From CALIZF01 sp046292445 (GTDB taxonomy: Bacteria > Pseudomonadota > Alphaproteobacteria > Rhodobacterales > Rhodobacteraceae): 64,000 nt of DNA. The notes under the pieces are model-generated. The model was not told the origin of the DNA. It ran no database searches and worked only from the letters and a program-made list of their open reading frames with translations. This document shows positions 8,253-17,213 of the stretch, in pieces (position 1 is the first letter of the stretch; the number at the start of each line of letters is the position of its first letter). A program made the position numbers and the translations under genes. The DNA is taken from NCBI GenBank assembly GCA_046292445.1, contig JBKBQT010000016.1, positions 7,518 to 71,517 of the forward strand. The letters run 5' to 3'.

Positions 8253-8885
8253 CTATTTTGTGCCGAACATGCGGTCGCCCGCATCCCCTAGCCCGGGCAC
8301 AATATATCCATGGTCATTCAAGTGGCTGTCCACAGCCGCTGTGACGATGGGGACATCGGGATGCGCCTGCCGCATCCGCTCGATCCCCTCGGGTGCCGCC
8401 AGCAGGCACAGGAATCGGATGTTGCGCGCCCCCTGCGCTTTCAGCAGATCGACCGCCGCGACCGACGAATTGCCCGTCGCCAGCATCGGATCGACGACGA
8501 TCGACATGCGCGAATCGAGCATGTCGGGCACCTTGCAGTAATACTGCACCGGCTGCAGCGTCTCGGGATCGCGGTAAAGGCCGATGAACCCGACCCGCGC
8601 CGCCGGGATCAGTTCCAGAATCCCGTCCAGCAGGCCGTTTCCCGCCCGCAGGATCGAGATCAGGGCAAGCTTCTTGCCCTCCAGCGTCGGCGCATCCATC
8701 GGGCCGAGCGGCGTTTCGATCCGCTTTGTCGTCATGTCGAGCTCGCGCGTGACCTCGTAGGCCAAGAGCAGGCTGATCTCGCGCAAGAGGCGGCGGAAAC
8801 CGGCGGTCGAGGTTTCCCTGTCGCGCATGATGGTGAGCTTGTGCTGCACCAGCGGGTGATCGACGATGGTCACGTGGCGCAGCAT
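8253..8885 (-). CDS. upp: Uracil phosphoribosyltransferase
   Basis: 210 residues, normal for the family. The PRPP-binding loop DPMLATGNSS is at 132-141 and the C-terminal uracil-binding GLGDAGDRMFGTK is complete. The enzyme makes UMP from uracil and PRPP. It is the last gene of the cdd-deoA-deoB-add-upp run, two bases after add. Uracil released by thymidine phosphorylase acting on deoxyuridine is its likely local substrate. Confidence 0.97.
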   Translation of the reverse strand: MLRHVTIVDHPLVQHKLTIMRDRETSTAGFRRLLREISLLLAYEVTRELDMTTKRIETPLGPMDAPTLEGKKLALISILRAGNGLLDGILELIPAARVGFIGLYRDPETLQPVQYYCKVPDMLDSRMSIVVDPMLATGNSSVAAVDLLKAQGARNIRFLCLLAAPEGIERMRQAHPDVPIVTAAVDSHLNDHGYIVPGLGDAGDRMFGTK

Positions 8886-8887
8886 TC

Positions 8888-9853
8888 CTATCCCTCCAGC
8901 CTTTTTGCGATGCGGGCGCGGGTATCGGCATCGCAGAAAGCGGCGTCAAGCGCAGTACGATTGATCTTTTCGAACTGACCCCGGTCCCAGTCGAAAGCTT
9001 CGGCAAGGCGCGCGTATTCTGCCTCCATCGTCGTGTGGAAGAACGGCGGATCGTCGGTCGAAACCGTGACGCGCACGCCGCGCCGGTCCAGTTCGGCGAT
9101 CGGATGGTCGCGCCATCGCGGATAGAGCCCGAGCGCGACGTTCGAGCCCGGACAGACCTCAAGCACGACGCCCGTCTCGGCCAGTTCGTCCACCAGCGCA
9201 AGGTCCTCGATCGCCCGCACCCCGTGGCCGATCCGCGACGGGCGAAAGGCGGCCAGCGCATCGCGCACCGATGCCGGGCCGCCCCATTCGCCCGCATGGG
9301 CCGTCAGCCCCAGCCCCGCCTCGCGCGCGCAGTCGAAGGCCCAGGCGAAATCGGCCGGATTGCCCGCCCGCTCGTCCCCCGCGATGCCAAAGCCGGTGAT
9401 GAAACCGCCCGCCGTCTCGGCCGCGCAGAGCGCCGTCTCGCGCGCCTTGCCCGGGCCGAAATGGCGGATGCAGGTGACGATGCCGCGCAGGGTGATGGTG
9501 CCGTCGAGCGGCCGTGCCGCCTCGGCCATTGCCGCCACATAGTCGCGCCAGGCCGCAACATCGCGCCCGCCGCAGAAATCGGGGCTCAGGAACGCCTCGG
9601 TGTAGACGACCCCGCACGCTGCGCTTTCCTCGAGCACGGCGCGAGTGAGGCGGGCGTAGTCCTCGGGCGCGGTCAGAACGCTCGTCGCCGCCTCGTAGAC
9701 CTTGAGGAACCCGGCGAAGTCGCGGAAGGCGTAATGCCCGCGTTCGTCGAAGATGCCGCCGATGTCCACGCCCTTTTCGCGGGCAAGCCCGCGGATGAAG
9801 GCCGGCGGGGCCGCGCCTTCGAGGTGCAGGTGCAGTTCGATCTTGGGGATCAC
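8888..9853 (-). CDS. add: Adenosine deaminase
   Basis: 321 residues. Metal and active-site motifs are visible: HLHLEG near the N-terminus, LTAHAGEWGG near 190, RIGHGVRAI near 215 and STDDPPFF near 270. The enzyme converts adenosine or deoxyadenosine to inosine; a family relative is adenine deaminase, but the operon favours a nucleoside substrate. The start is a GTG at 9853 (VIPKIELHLHLEG), which overlaps the deoB stop as GTGA; no ATG is available near the conserved N-terminus. Confidence 0.9.
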   Translation of the reverse strand: MIPKIELHLHLEGAAPPAFIRGLAREKGVDIGGIFDERGHYAFRDFAGFLKVYEAATSVLTAPEDYARLTRAVLEESAACGVVYTEAFLSPDFCGGRDVAAWRDYVAAMAEAARPLDGTITLRGIVTCIRHFGPGKARETALCAAETAGGFITGFGIAGDERAGNPADFAWAFDCAREAGLGLTAHAGEWGGPASVRDALAAFRPSRIGHGVRAIEDLALVDELAETGVVLEVCPGSNVALGLYPRWRDHPIAELDRRGVRVTVSTDDPPFFHTTMEAEYARLAEAFDWDRGQFEKINRTALDAAFCDADTRARIAKRLEG

Positions 9854-11028
9854 AGGAACGACCTTCCGGGTCCGGGGTTGGGGATGCCGAGATGGTCGGC
9901 GATCGTGGCCGCAATATCGGCAAAGGCGACGAGGCCGATGGGGCCCGCACCCGCACCGTGGCAGAGCACCGGCACCCGCTCGCGCGTGTGGTCGGTGCCC
10001 GGCCAGGTCGGATCGTTGCCGTGGTCGGCGGTGAAAATGGCCAGATCCCCCGGCCCGAGCCGCGCGAGGAACGCCCCCGCCACGCCGTCGAACCATTCGA
10101 GCGCGCGGGCATAGCCGGCCGCGTCGCGGCGGTGACCATAGAGGCTGTCGAACTCGACGAAATTGGCGAAGGTCAAGGAACCCGGCTCGGCATGCCCGGC
10201 AAGGGCAAGCAAATGATGCGAAAGTGCAAGGTCATTCTCCCCCTTCCACAGCCGCCCGATGCCCCGGTGGCTGAAGATATCGCCGATCTTGCCCACGGCA
10301 TGGGTCATCCGCCCCGCCTGATGCGCCACGTCGAGAAGGGTGGGCGCGGGCGGGGGCACCGCGAAGTCGCGCCGGTTGGCTGTCCGACGAAAGGCGCCCG
10401 GTTCGCCCGTGAAGGGCCGTGCGATCACCCGGCCCACCCGCATCGCATGCAGGCGCGGCGCCACGGCCTCGCACAGGGCGATCAGCCGGTCTAGGCCAAA
10501 GGCGCCCTCATGCGCCGCGATCTGGAACACGCTGTCGGCCGAGGTATAGCAGATCGGCCAGAGGCTGCGCAGATGCGCCGGGCCGAGGCGCTCGATGATC
10601 TCGGTCCCGGAGGCGTGGCAGTTGCCGAGCGTGCCGCCCGTTCCCGCCGCCGCCGCCACCGCCGCGAGAAGGTCGGGCGGAAAGACCGGATCGGCGGTCG
10701 GGAAATAGGTCCAGTCCCAGGGCACCGGCACGCCTGCCAGTTCCCAGTGCCCCGACGGCGTATCCTTGCCGCGCGACACTTCGGATGCCGCGCCCCAGCG
10801 CCCTTCCGGCACCGCACCGAGCCCCGGCATCGCGGCCCCCGACGCCGCCGCCACGGCCGCCGCGAGGCCGAGCCGGTCGAGCACCGGCAGGCGCAGGGGC
10901 GCACCGACCGCCGCCTGCGCCGCCGCGATTTGGGCGAGTGTATTGGCCCCGTCGTCACCGAAGGCCGCCGCATCCGGCGCGCCGCCGCAGCCGACCGAAT
11001 CCATCACCACAAGGAACGCCCGCGCCAT
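9850..11028 (-). CDS. deoB: Phosphopentomutase
   Basis: 392 residues starting MARAFLVVMDSVGCGGAPDA; the VMDSVGCG metal site, GKDTPSGHWELAG and the C-terminal FTADHGNDPTWPGTDHTRE metal ligands are complete. It converts (deoxy)ribose 1-phosphate to the 5-phosphate, feeding pentose catabolism. Its start shares one base with the deoA stop (TGATG at 11028) and its stop overlaps the add start, so translation of the three genes is coupled. Confidence 0.96.
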   Translation of the reverse strand: MARAFLVVMDSVGCGGAPDAAAFGDDGANTLAQIAAAQAAVGAPLRLPVLDRLGLAAAVAAASGAAMPGLGAVPEGRWGAASEVSRGKDTPSGHWELAGVPVPWDWTYFPTADPVFPPDLLAAVAAAAGTGGTLGNCHASGTEIIERLGPAHLRSLWPICYTSADSVFQIAAHEGAFGLDRLIALCEAVAPRLHAMRVGRVIARPFTGEPGAFRRTANRRDFAVPPPAPTLLDVAHQAGRMTHAVGKIGDIFSHRGIGRLWKGENDLALSHHLLALAGHAEPGSLTFANFVEFDSLYGHRRDAAGYARALEWFDGVAGAFLARLGPGDLAIFTADHGNDPTWPGTDHTRERVPVLCHGAGAGPIGLVAFADIAATIADHLGIPNPGPGRSFL

Positions 11029-12332
11029 CAGCCCACCCGCCCCTGCACCAGCGGCACGGCCGCAGGCACTTCGCCGAGCGCATAGGCCGCCCGCAGCGCC
11101 GCCGCGGCTGCCTGTGCCGCCGCGTCGCTGGCGGCATGCACCCGCCCGATCGGCGCGCCGGGGCCCACCGCATCGCCGGGCGCGGCGAGCCGGTCGAACC
11201 CCACCGACGCATCGATCCGGTCGCCGTCCCGCTGCCGCCCGCCGCCGAGCGCGACGACCGCCATCCCCACTGCCCGCGTGTCGATCCGCGCGACATGGCC
11301 CGGCGCGTCGGGCAGCACGTCGCGCACCACCGGCGCGCGTGGCAGGTGATCGACCCAGCGCTCCACAAAGTCGCCCGGCCCGCCGAGCGCCGCGACCATC
11401 CGCCCGAACCGCTCGGCCGCCGCGCCCGAGGCCAGCGCCGCCGCCACCCGCGCCGCCCCCGCCGCGGCATCGGGCATCACGCCCGCCAGCGCAAGAACTG
11501 CGCCGCCCAGCGCCGCCGTCAGGTCATGCAGCCGCGGCCGGGGGCCCGTCCCGGTCAGAACGCCCATCACCTCGGCCACCTCCAGCGCATTGCCCGCACT
11601 GCCCGCAAGCGGCCGGTCCATGTCGGTGACAAGGGCAGCGGTGCGGCAGCCGGCGCCGTTGGCCGTCTCGACCAGACTGCGCGCAAGGGCCTGCGCCGCC
11701 TCCGGCGCCGGCAGGAATGCGCCCGAGCCCACCTTGACATCCAGCACCAGCGCCTGCAGCCCCGCCGCGAGTTTCTTCGACAGGATCGACGCCGTGATGA
11801 GATCGATCGATTCCACCGTGCCCGTCACGTCCCGGATCGCATAGAGCCGCCTGTCGGCCGGCGCGATCCGCCCCGTGGCGCCGACGATGGCGCAGCCGAC
11901 ATCGGCCACCACGGCGCGCAGACGCGCCGCGTCCACTTCGACCGTGTAGCCCGGGATCGCCTCGAGCTTGTCGAGCGTGCCGCCTGTGTGGCCGAGACCG
12001 CGGCCCGACACCATCGGCACCCAGACGCCGCAGGCCGCCAGCGCCGGCGCCAGCAGGAGCGAGATCGAATCCCCCACCCCGCCCGTCGAATGCTTGTCCA
12101 CCACCGGCACCGGCGCGTCCCATTGCAGCACATCGCCCGAATCCCGCATCGCCCGCGTCAGCGCGACCCGGCCCGCATCGCCGAGGCCGTTCAGGCAGAC
12201 CGCCATGGCAAAGGCGCCCGCCTGCGCATCCGTCACCGTCCCGTCCGCGAGCCCCCGCGCGAACCAGGCGATGCCGCCATCGGGCGGCGGGCGGCGGTCG
12301 CGGATCGCGGTGATGACGCCGCGCGCGTCCAT
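11028..12332 (-). CDS. deoA: Thymidine phosphorylase
   Basis: 434 residues. The signature region DKHSTGGVGDSISLLLAPAL at about 79-98 and GRGLGHTGGTLDKLEAIPG shortly after are intact, and the C-terminal pyrimidine-nucleoside phosphorylase domain is present. It cleaves thymidine and deoxyuridine to base and deoxyribose 1-phosphate, which DeoB then isomerises. It begins on the base directly after the cdd stop codon. Confidence 0.96.
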   Translation of the reverse strand: MDARGVITAIRDRRPPPDGGIAWFARGLADGTVTDAQAGAFAMAVCLNGLGDAGRVALTRAMRDSGDVLQWDAPVPVVDKHSTGGVGDSISLLLAPALAACGVWVPMVSGRGLGHTGGTLDKLEAIPGYTVEVDAARLRAVVADVGCAIVGATGRIAPADRRLYAIRDVTGTVESIDLITASILSKKLAAGLQALVLDVKVGSGAFLPAPEAAQALARSLVETANGAGCRTAALVTDMDRPLAGSAGNALEVAEVMGVLTGTGPRPRLHDLTAALGGAVLALAGVMPDAAAGAARVAAALASGAAAERFGRMVAALGGPGDFVERWVDHLPRAPVVRDVLPDAPGHVARIDTRAVGMAVVALGGGRQRDGDRIDASVGFDRLAAPGDAVGPGAPIGRVHAASDAAAQAAAAALRAAYALGEVPAAVPLVQGRVG

Positions 12333-12737
12333 TCAGGCCCGCGCCATGAACGACGCATCGAATGCGCCGGGCAGAAGCTCGGCCAGCGTCATCGTCAGGC
12401 GCTGGCCGTCGGTCGTGCACATCGTCACCGGCACGTCGCCGTCGCCGAATTCCTTCAGCTTCTGCCGGCATCCGCCGCAGGGCGGCACCGGGGCCGGGCT
12501 GTCGGCGATGACCACCACCGCGACCAGCCGCGTATCCCCGGCCGCGACCATGGCCGCGATCGCCCCGGCCTCGGCGCAGGTGCCTTCGGGATAGGCGACA
12601 TTCTCGACGTTCACGCCGACATGGATCGCACCCGAGGCGGACCGCAGCGCGGCGCCGACCTTGAAGCGGGAATAGGGGGCATAGGCCCGGGGGAATACGG
12701 CCGCTGCGGCGTCGAGCAGGGCGGGATCGGGGGTCAT
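12333..12737 (-). CDS. cdd: Cytidine deaminase
   Basis: 134 residues, the size of tetrameric cytidine deaminases. Zinc and catalytic motifs EGTCAEAGAI and PCGGCRQ are present, with Cys instead of His as the first zinc ligand, which is usual for this class. It deaminates cytidine and deoxycytidine. It is the first gene of the salvage operon, so its promoter should lie in the 141-bp gap to the divergent maeB. Confidence 0.95.
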   Translation of the reverse strand: MTPDPALLDAAAAVFPRAYAPYSRFKVGAALRSASGAIHVGVNVENVAYPEGTCAEAGAIAAMVAAGDTRLVAVVVIADSPAPVPPCGGCRQKLKEFGDGDVPVTMCTTDGQRLTMTLAELLPGAFDASFMARA

Positions 12738-12848
12738 GGCACCTCGCGTGGCTATCGGCCCGAGACTGCGGCGCCGGGGGCGCGGATGCAAGCGCCGCGG
12801 GGTTGAGAGGCAGCGGCAGAGCGCGTAAACCGGCGCGGCGCGGGGTCG

Positions 12849-12860
12849 TTCAACGCTGAA
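12849..12860. promoter_or_regulatory. Palindrome TTCA-N4-TGAA upstream of maeB
   Basis: TTCAACGCTGAA lies 18 bp before the maeB start in the cdd/maeB divergent gap. It could be an operator for either gene. A four-base half-site can arise by chance. Confidence 0.3.
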
Positions 12861-12878
12861 CCATTTGCGGGGTCGGGG

Positions 12879-15158
12879 ATGGAAGAGGTCAGGCAGGAGA
12901 ACGTCCGGCAGGCGGCGCTGGATTATCATGCGCATCCGCGGCCCGGAAAGCTCGAGATCCGGGCGACCAAGCCGCTCGCCAACGGCCGCGACCTGTCGCG
13001 CGCCTACAGCCCGGGCGTGGCCGAGGCCTGCCTCGAGATCAAGGCCGATCCGGGGGCGGCGGCGCGGTATACAACGCGAGGCAACCTCGTGGCGGTGGTG
13101 ACCAACGGCACGGCGGTGCTCGGCCTTGGCAATATCGGCGCGCTGGCGTCCAAGCCGGTGATGGAAGGCAAGGCGGTCCTGTTCAAGAAATTCGCCAACA
13201 TCGACTGTTTCGATATCGAGCTCGACGAACCAGACCCTGAACGCCTCGCCGCCATCGTCTGCGCGCTCGAGCCGACGTTCGGCGCGATCAACCTCGAGGA
13301 TATCAAGGCGCCCGACTGTTTCATCGTCGAACGGCTCTGCCGCGAGCGGATGAAGATCCCCGTTTTCCACGACGACCAGCACGGCACCGCCATCGTCGTC
13401 GGCGCGGCGGCGACCAATGCGCTTCATGTGGCCGGCAAGGCCTGGGGCGATATCAAGGTCGTCTCGACAGGGGGCGGCGCGGCGGGGATCGCCTGCCTCG
13501 ACATGCTCGTCGCGCTCGGCGTGCGGCGCGAGAACATCTGGCTCTGCGATATCCACGGCCTCGTGCACGAGGGGCGCACCGTGGACATGACGCCGCAAAA
13601 GGCGGCCTATGCCCAGCCGGGCGGACCGCGCGGCGTGGGCGACGTGATCGACGGCGCGGACCTCTTCCTCGGCCTCAGCGGTCCGGGCGCGCTGACGGGC
13701 GAGATGGTCGCCCGCATGGCGCCGCGCCCCATCGTCTTTGCCCTCGCCAACCCCACGCCCGAGATCATGCCGGACGCGGCACGCGCCTCCGTGCCCGATG
13801 CGATCATCGCCACGGGGCGGTCGGATTACCCCAACCAGGTCAACAACGTCCTGTGTTTTCCCTTCATCTTCCGCGGCGCGCTGGATGTGGGTGCGACCGA
13901 GATCAACGAGGCGATGAAACTGGCCTGCATCGAGGGCATCGCCGCCCTCGCCCGCGCCACGACCAGCGCCGAGGCGGCGGCGGCCTATCAGGGCGAACAG
14001 CTCACCTTCGGCGCCGATTACCTTATCCCCAAGCCGTTCGATCCGCGCCTGATGGGCGTCGTCGCCACCGCCGTGGCCCGCGCGGCGATGGAAACCGGGG
14101 TTGCGACACGCCCCATCGCCGACCTCGGCGCCTACAAGCAGCGCCTCGACGGGTCGGTGTTCCGCTCGGCGATGATCATGCGGCCGGTGTTCGACGCCGC
14201 CCGCAGCGCCGCGCGGCGGATCGTGTTCGCGGAAGGCGAGGATGAACGGGTGCTGCGCGCCGCCCATGCGATCCTCGAGGAAACCAGCGAAGTGCCGATC
14301 CTGATCGGCCGGCCCGACGTGATCGCGGCGCGCACCGAACGGGCGGGCCTGCCGATCCGTCCCGACCGCGATTTCGAACTGGTCAACCCCGAAAGCGACC
14401 GGCGGTATCGCGACTATTGGGAAACCTATCACGGCCTGATGGAACGGCGCGGCGTGACGCCCGACATCGCGCGGGCGGTCATGCGAACCAATTCCACCGC
14501 CATCGGCGCGATCATGGTGCACCGCGGCGAGGCCGACAGCCTGATCTGCGGCACCTTCGGGCAGTATCTGTGGCATCTGAACTACGTGCGGCAGGTGCTG
14601 GCGCGCGGCGGGCTGCGCCCGATCGGCGCGCTCAGCCTCATCATCCAGGACGAGGGGCCGCTGTTCATCGCCGACACGCAGGTGAACCCGGAACCGACCC
14701 CGGAACAGATCGCCGAGATCGCCATCGGCGCGGCCCGGCACGTCCGCCGCTTCGGGGTCGAGCCGCGGGTGGCGCTGTGTTCGCATTCACAGTTCGGCAA
14801 CCTCGACACGGCCTCGGGCCGGCTGATGCGCCGCGCGCTCGACCTGCTCGACGCGCGCGAGCCGGGCTTCGTCTACGAGGGCGAGATGACGGTGGATGCC
14901 GCGCTCGACGCCGATCTGCGCAGCCGGATCTTCCCCGCCTCGCGCCTCGACGGGGCGGCCAATACGCTGGTGTTCTCGGGGACCGAGACGGCGAGCGGGG
15001 TGCGCAACATCCTCAAGATGCGGGCGGGCGGGCTCGAGGTCGGGCCGATCCTGATGGGCATGGGCAACCGCGCCCATATCGTCACCCCGAGCGTCACGGC
15101 GCGGGGCCTTCTGAACATGGCCGCCCTCGCGGGCACGCCGGTCGCCCATTACGGCTGA
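12879..15158 (+). CDS. maeB: NADP-dependent malic enzyme with C-terminal phosphotransacetylase-like domain
   Basis: 759 residues. The malic enzyme half (about 1-420) has SRAYSPGVAEACLEI, VVTNGTAVLGLGNIG, HDDQHGTAIV and the NADP-binding VSTGGGAAGIACLD. The second half (about 430-759) matches phosphate acetyltransferase (VFAEGEDERVLRAA, NPEPTPEQIAEIAI). In family members characterised elsewhere the C-terminal domain regulates the enzyme and lacks transacetylase activity. It decarboxylates malate to pyruvate and makes NADPH. The 3' end overlaps the rpoN 3' end by 10 bp. Confidence 0.95.
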   Translation: MEEVRQENVRQAALDYHAHPRPGKLEIRATKPLANGRDLSRAYSPGVAEACLEIKADPGAAARYTTRGNLVAVVTNGTAVLGLGNIGALASKPVMEGKAVLFKKFANIDCFDIELDEPDPERLAAIVCALEPTFGAINLEDIKAPDCFIVERLCRERMKIPVFHDDQHGTAIVVGAAATNALHVAGKAWGDIKVVSTGGGAAGIACLDMLVALGVRRENIWLCDIHGLVHEGRTVDMTPQKAAYAQPGGPRGVGDVIDGADLFLGLSGPGALTGEMVARMAPRPIVFALANPTPEIMPDAARASVPDAIIATGRSDYPNQVNNVLCFPFIFRGALDVGATEINEAMKLACIEGIAALARATTSAEAAAAYQGEQLTFGADYLIPKPFDPRLMGVVATAVARAAMETGVATRPIADLGAYKQRLDGSVFRSAMIMRPVFDAARSAARRIVFAEGEDERVLRAAHAILEETSEVPILIGRPDVIAARTERAGLPIRPDRDFELVNPESDRRYRDYWETYHGLMERRGVTPDIARAVMRTNSTAIGAIMVHRGEADSLICGTFGQYLWHLNYVRQVLARGGLRPIGALSLIIQDEGPLFIADTQVNPEPTPEQIAEIAIGAARHVRRFGVEPRVALCSHSQFGNLDTASGRLMRRALDLLDAREPGFVYEGEMTVDAALDADLRSRIFPASRLDGAANTLVFSGTETASGVRNILKMRAGGLEVGPILMGMGNRAHIVTPSVTARGLLNMAALAGTPVAHYG

Positions 15159-16375
15159 CGGCGCCGCCGCGCGGCCGAGGGTATGCCGAGCGCGGCGCGA
15201 TACTTGGCCACCGTGCGCCGGGCGGCCGGAATGCCCGCCTCGGCCAGAAGCGCCGCAAGGGCGGCGTCCGACAGGGGTGCGCCCTCTTCGTCCGCCACGG
15301 CACGGCGCAGCATCGCCTGTGCACGCGCCGCCGTCGCCTCGTCGCCCAGCGCGGCGGCGAAATAGGCCGACAGCGGCCGCGTGCCGCGGGGCGTCCTGAC
15401 CGCCGCCCCGGCGACAGCGCGGCTGACCGTGCTTTCGGCAAGGCCCAGCGCCGCAGCGACCGCCGCGCGCGTGAGCGGGCGCAGCGCGCCCGGCCCAGCC
15501 TCGACCGCCGCGGCCTGATGGTGCAGGACATGCTGCGCCACCGCCAGCAGCGTCGCCTGCCGCCGCGCCACCGCCGCGACGAGATCGCGCGCCGCGCGCC
15601 AGCCCGGATCGTCGGCCGGGCCGGCACGCAGGCGCAAAGGTGGAAGCGCAGCGTCGTTGAGCGTGACCTCGAGCCCGGCCTCGGTGCGGGACACCAGAAT
15701 ATCGGGCGGTTGCGGGGGCGAAGCCGCCGCGAACCGGACCCCCGGCTTGGGGTCGAAGCGCCGGATCGCCGCGATGCGGACGGCAAGCGCGGGGTGGTCG
15801 AGCGCCGCCGCCGCGGCGAGCGCCGCGGTATCGCCGGCCGCCAGCAGGTCAAGCCGATCGATGATGCGAACCATGCCCGGATCGAGCAGCCCGGCATCCT
15901 CGGCCTGCAGCCGCAGGCATTCGGCCAGCGAACGCGCAAAGACGCCCGGCGGATCGAAGCGTTGCAGCCGGGCCAGCACCGCGGCCGCTGCATCCTCTGC
16001 CACCCCGGCCTCGGCCGCGATCTCCCCCACATCGCTGTCGAGCCAGCCGGTCGGTGCCAGCGCCCCGGCAAAGGCGAGCGCGATGGCCCGGTCGGGACCG
16101 GCCGGAAAGGCGTGATCGATCTGTGCGCAGACATGCGCGATCAGGCCCATGGTCCGGTCGGGCAGTTCCCCCGTGCCGCTCGAATCGCTGTCGCCGTGCC
16201 GGGGCGGCGCGCCCAGATCAATCCAGGGATTGCCGGCTGCCGCCTCGACCAACGCCCCAGCCAGATCGGCCGCCGGCATGCGCAAGAGGCGGATGGACTG
16301 GCGCAGACCCGGCGTCAGCGCAAGCCGCGCCGTCTGCCGCATCGACGCCCCGATCCCTGCCCCGACGCGCCCCAT
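15149..16375 (-). CDS. rpoN: RNA polymerase sigma-54 factor
   Basis: 408 residues, shorter than E. coli RpoN (477). Region I is recognisable (MRQTARLALTPGLRQSIRLL, then LRMPAADL), the HTH ESTVSRAVAG lies near 315, and the C-terminal RpoN box ARRTVAKYRAALGIPSAARR is complete. The Gln-rich and acidic stretches are reduced. It directs transcription from -24/-12 promoters with AAA+ activators. It is not beside hpf or ptsN, the usual alphaproteobacterial neighbours; downstream is convergent maeB. Rhodobacteraceae often have several rpoN copies, so this may be a specialised one. Confidence 0.93.
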   Translation of the reverse strand: MGRVGAGIGASMRQTARLALTPGLRQSIRLLRMPAADLAGALVEAAAGNPWIDLGAPPRHGDSDSSGTGELPDRTMGLIAHVCAQIDHAFPAGPDRAIALAFAGALAPTGWLDSDVGEIAAEAGVAEDAAAAVLARLQRFDPPGVFARSLAECLRLQAEDAGLLDPGMVRIIDRLDLLAAGDTAALAAAAALDHPALAVRIAAIRRFDPKPGVRFAAASPPQPPDILVSRTEAGLEVTLNDAALPPLRLRAGPADDPGWRAARDLVAAVARRQATLLAVAQHVLHHQAAAVEAGPGALRPLTRAAVAAALGLAESTVSRAVAGAAVRTPRGTRPLSAYFAAALGDEATAARAQAMLRRAVADEEGAPLSDAALAALLAEAGIPAARRTVAKYRAALGIPSAARRRRQP

Positions 16376-16417
16376 GCCCGGCCCCTGCCCTTGCCCGAGC
16401 CTATCCCTCGGCGCGCG

Positions 16418-16801
16418 TCACGGCCAGCGCACGACGCGGTTGGTGGGATCGAACACATCGCCCGGATCGATCGGCGCCCGGCACTGCACGCGGACGATCC
16501 CGCCGGGGCAGTAGAACACGACATCGCGGGCCGGGTTCAGCCGGAAATGGCCCACCACGAAGGCGATGGCCCTGAGCGGGTCGAGCACTGCGCGCGCGTC
16601 GATCTCGCCGCGATCCACGCGGAACTCGACGACCTCGCCGCCGCCTTTCCAGACATCGATCACACCGCGATAGCTGCCATCCGCAGACCGCTTGTTGGTC
16701 GGGAAGATCTCGTAGACTTCGGCCGCAGCCGGCGCCGCCATGGCGAGCGAAAGCGCCGCGACAAGCCCCAGCCGCCCGGGCCGCCCGCCGCTCACGGCCA
16801 T
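16418..16801 (-). CDS. Small secreted protein, paralogue of the adjacent gene
   Basis: 127 residues with a signal peptide ending about residue 27 (AAPAAAE). The mature part opens VYEIFPTNKRSADGSYRGV and contains EFRVDRGEI, LNPARDVVFYCPGGIVRVQC and a final RVVRWP. The same blocks occur in the gene just upstream at 16792-17154; by eye over half the mature residues are identical. No function is recognised. Two conserved cysteines (YCPGG and RVxC) may form a disulfide. Its start overlaps the previous gene by 10 bp. Confidence 0.75.
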   Translation of the reverse strand: MAVSGGRPGRLGLVAALSLAMAAPAAAEVYEIFPTNKRSADGSYRGVIDVWKGGGEVVEFRVDRGEIDARAVLDPLRAIAFVVGHFRLNPARDVVFYCPGGIVRVQCRAPIDPGDVFDPTNRVVRWP

Positions 16802-17154
16802 GACACGACCCTCGCGCCGCCGTCACGCAGGCCGCCCGGGTTGGCGCAGCTCACCCGCACGATCCCGCCGGGACAATAGCGCACCACATCGCGCGCCGGG
16901 CTGAGGTTGAATTGCGCCACCACATGGGCGATGGCCGCCCGCGCATCGAGCACCGTGCGCGCCGGGATGTCGCCGCGATCCACGCGGAACTCGGTCACGC
17001 TGCGCCCGCCCTGCACGACGTCCAGCACGCCCTGATAGGACCCGTCCGGGGACCGCTTGTTGGTGGGGTAGATCTCGTAAAGCTCGGCCGATGCGGGCCA
17101 GGCCGCAAGCGCAGCAATGACGGCCGCACCCTTGAGGGAAACGAATGTTCGCAT
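16792..17154 (-). CDS. Small secreted protein, paralogue of the adjacent gene
   Basis: 120 residues. The signal peptide covers about 1-23 (MRTFVSLKGAAVIAALAAWPASA). The mature part opens ELYEIYPTNKRSPDGSYQGV and has EFRVDRGDI, LSPARDVVRYCPGG and RVSC. A strong GCAGGAGGATC Shine-Dalgarno sequence sits before the ATG at 17154, which fixes the start. No known family is recognised. It is transcribed towards its duplicate and then rpoN, and follows the FAD-oxidase gene after 59 bp. Confidence 0.77.
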   Translation of the reverse strand: MRTFVSLKGAAVIAALAAWPASAELYEIYPTNKRSPDGSYQGVLDVVQGGRSVTEFRVDRGDIPARTVLDARAAIAHVVAQFNLSPARDVVRYCPGGIVRVSCANPGGLRDGGARVVSWP

Positions 17155-17213
17155 GCGATCCTCCTGCGCGCAGAAGATACACCCCGCACGGGGCCGATCC
17201 ACACACGAAGCTG

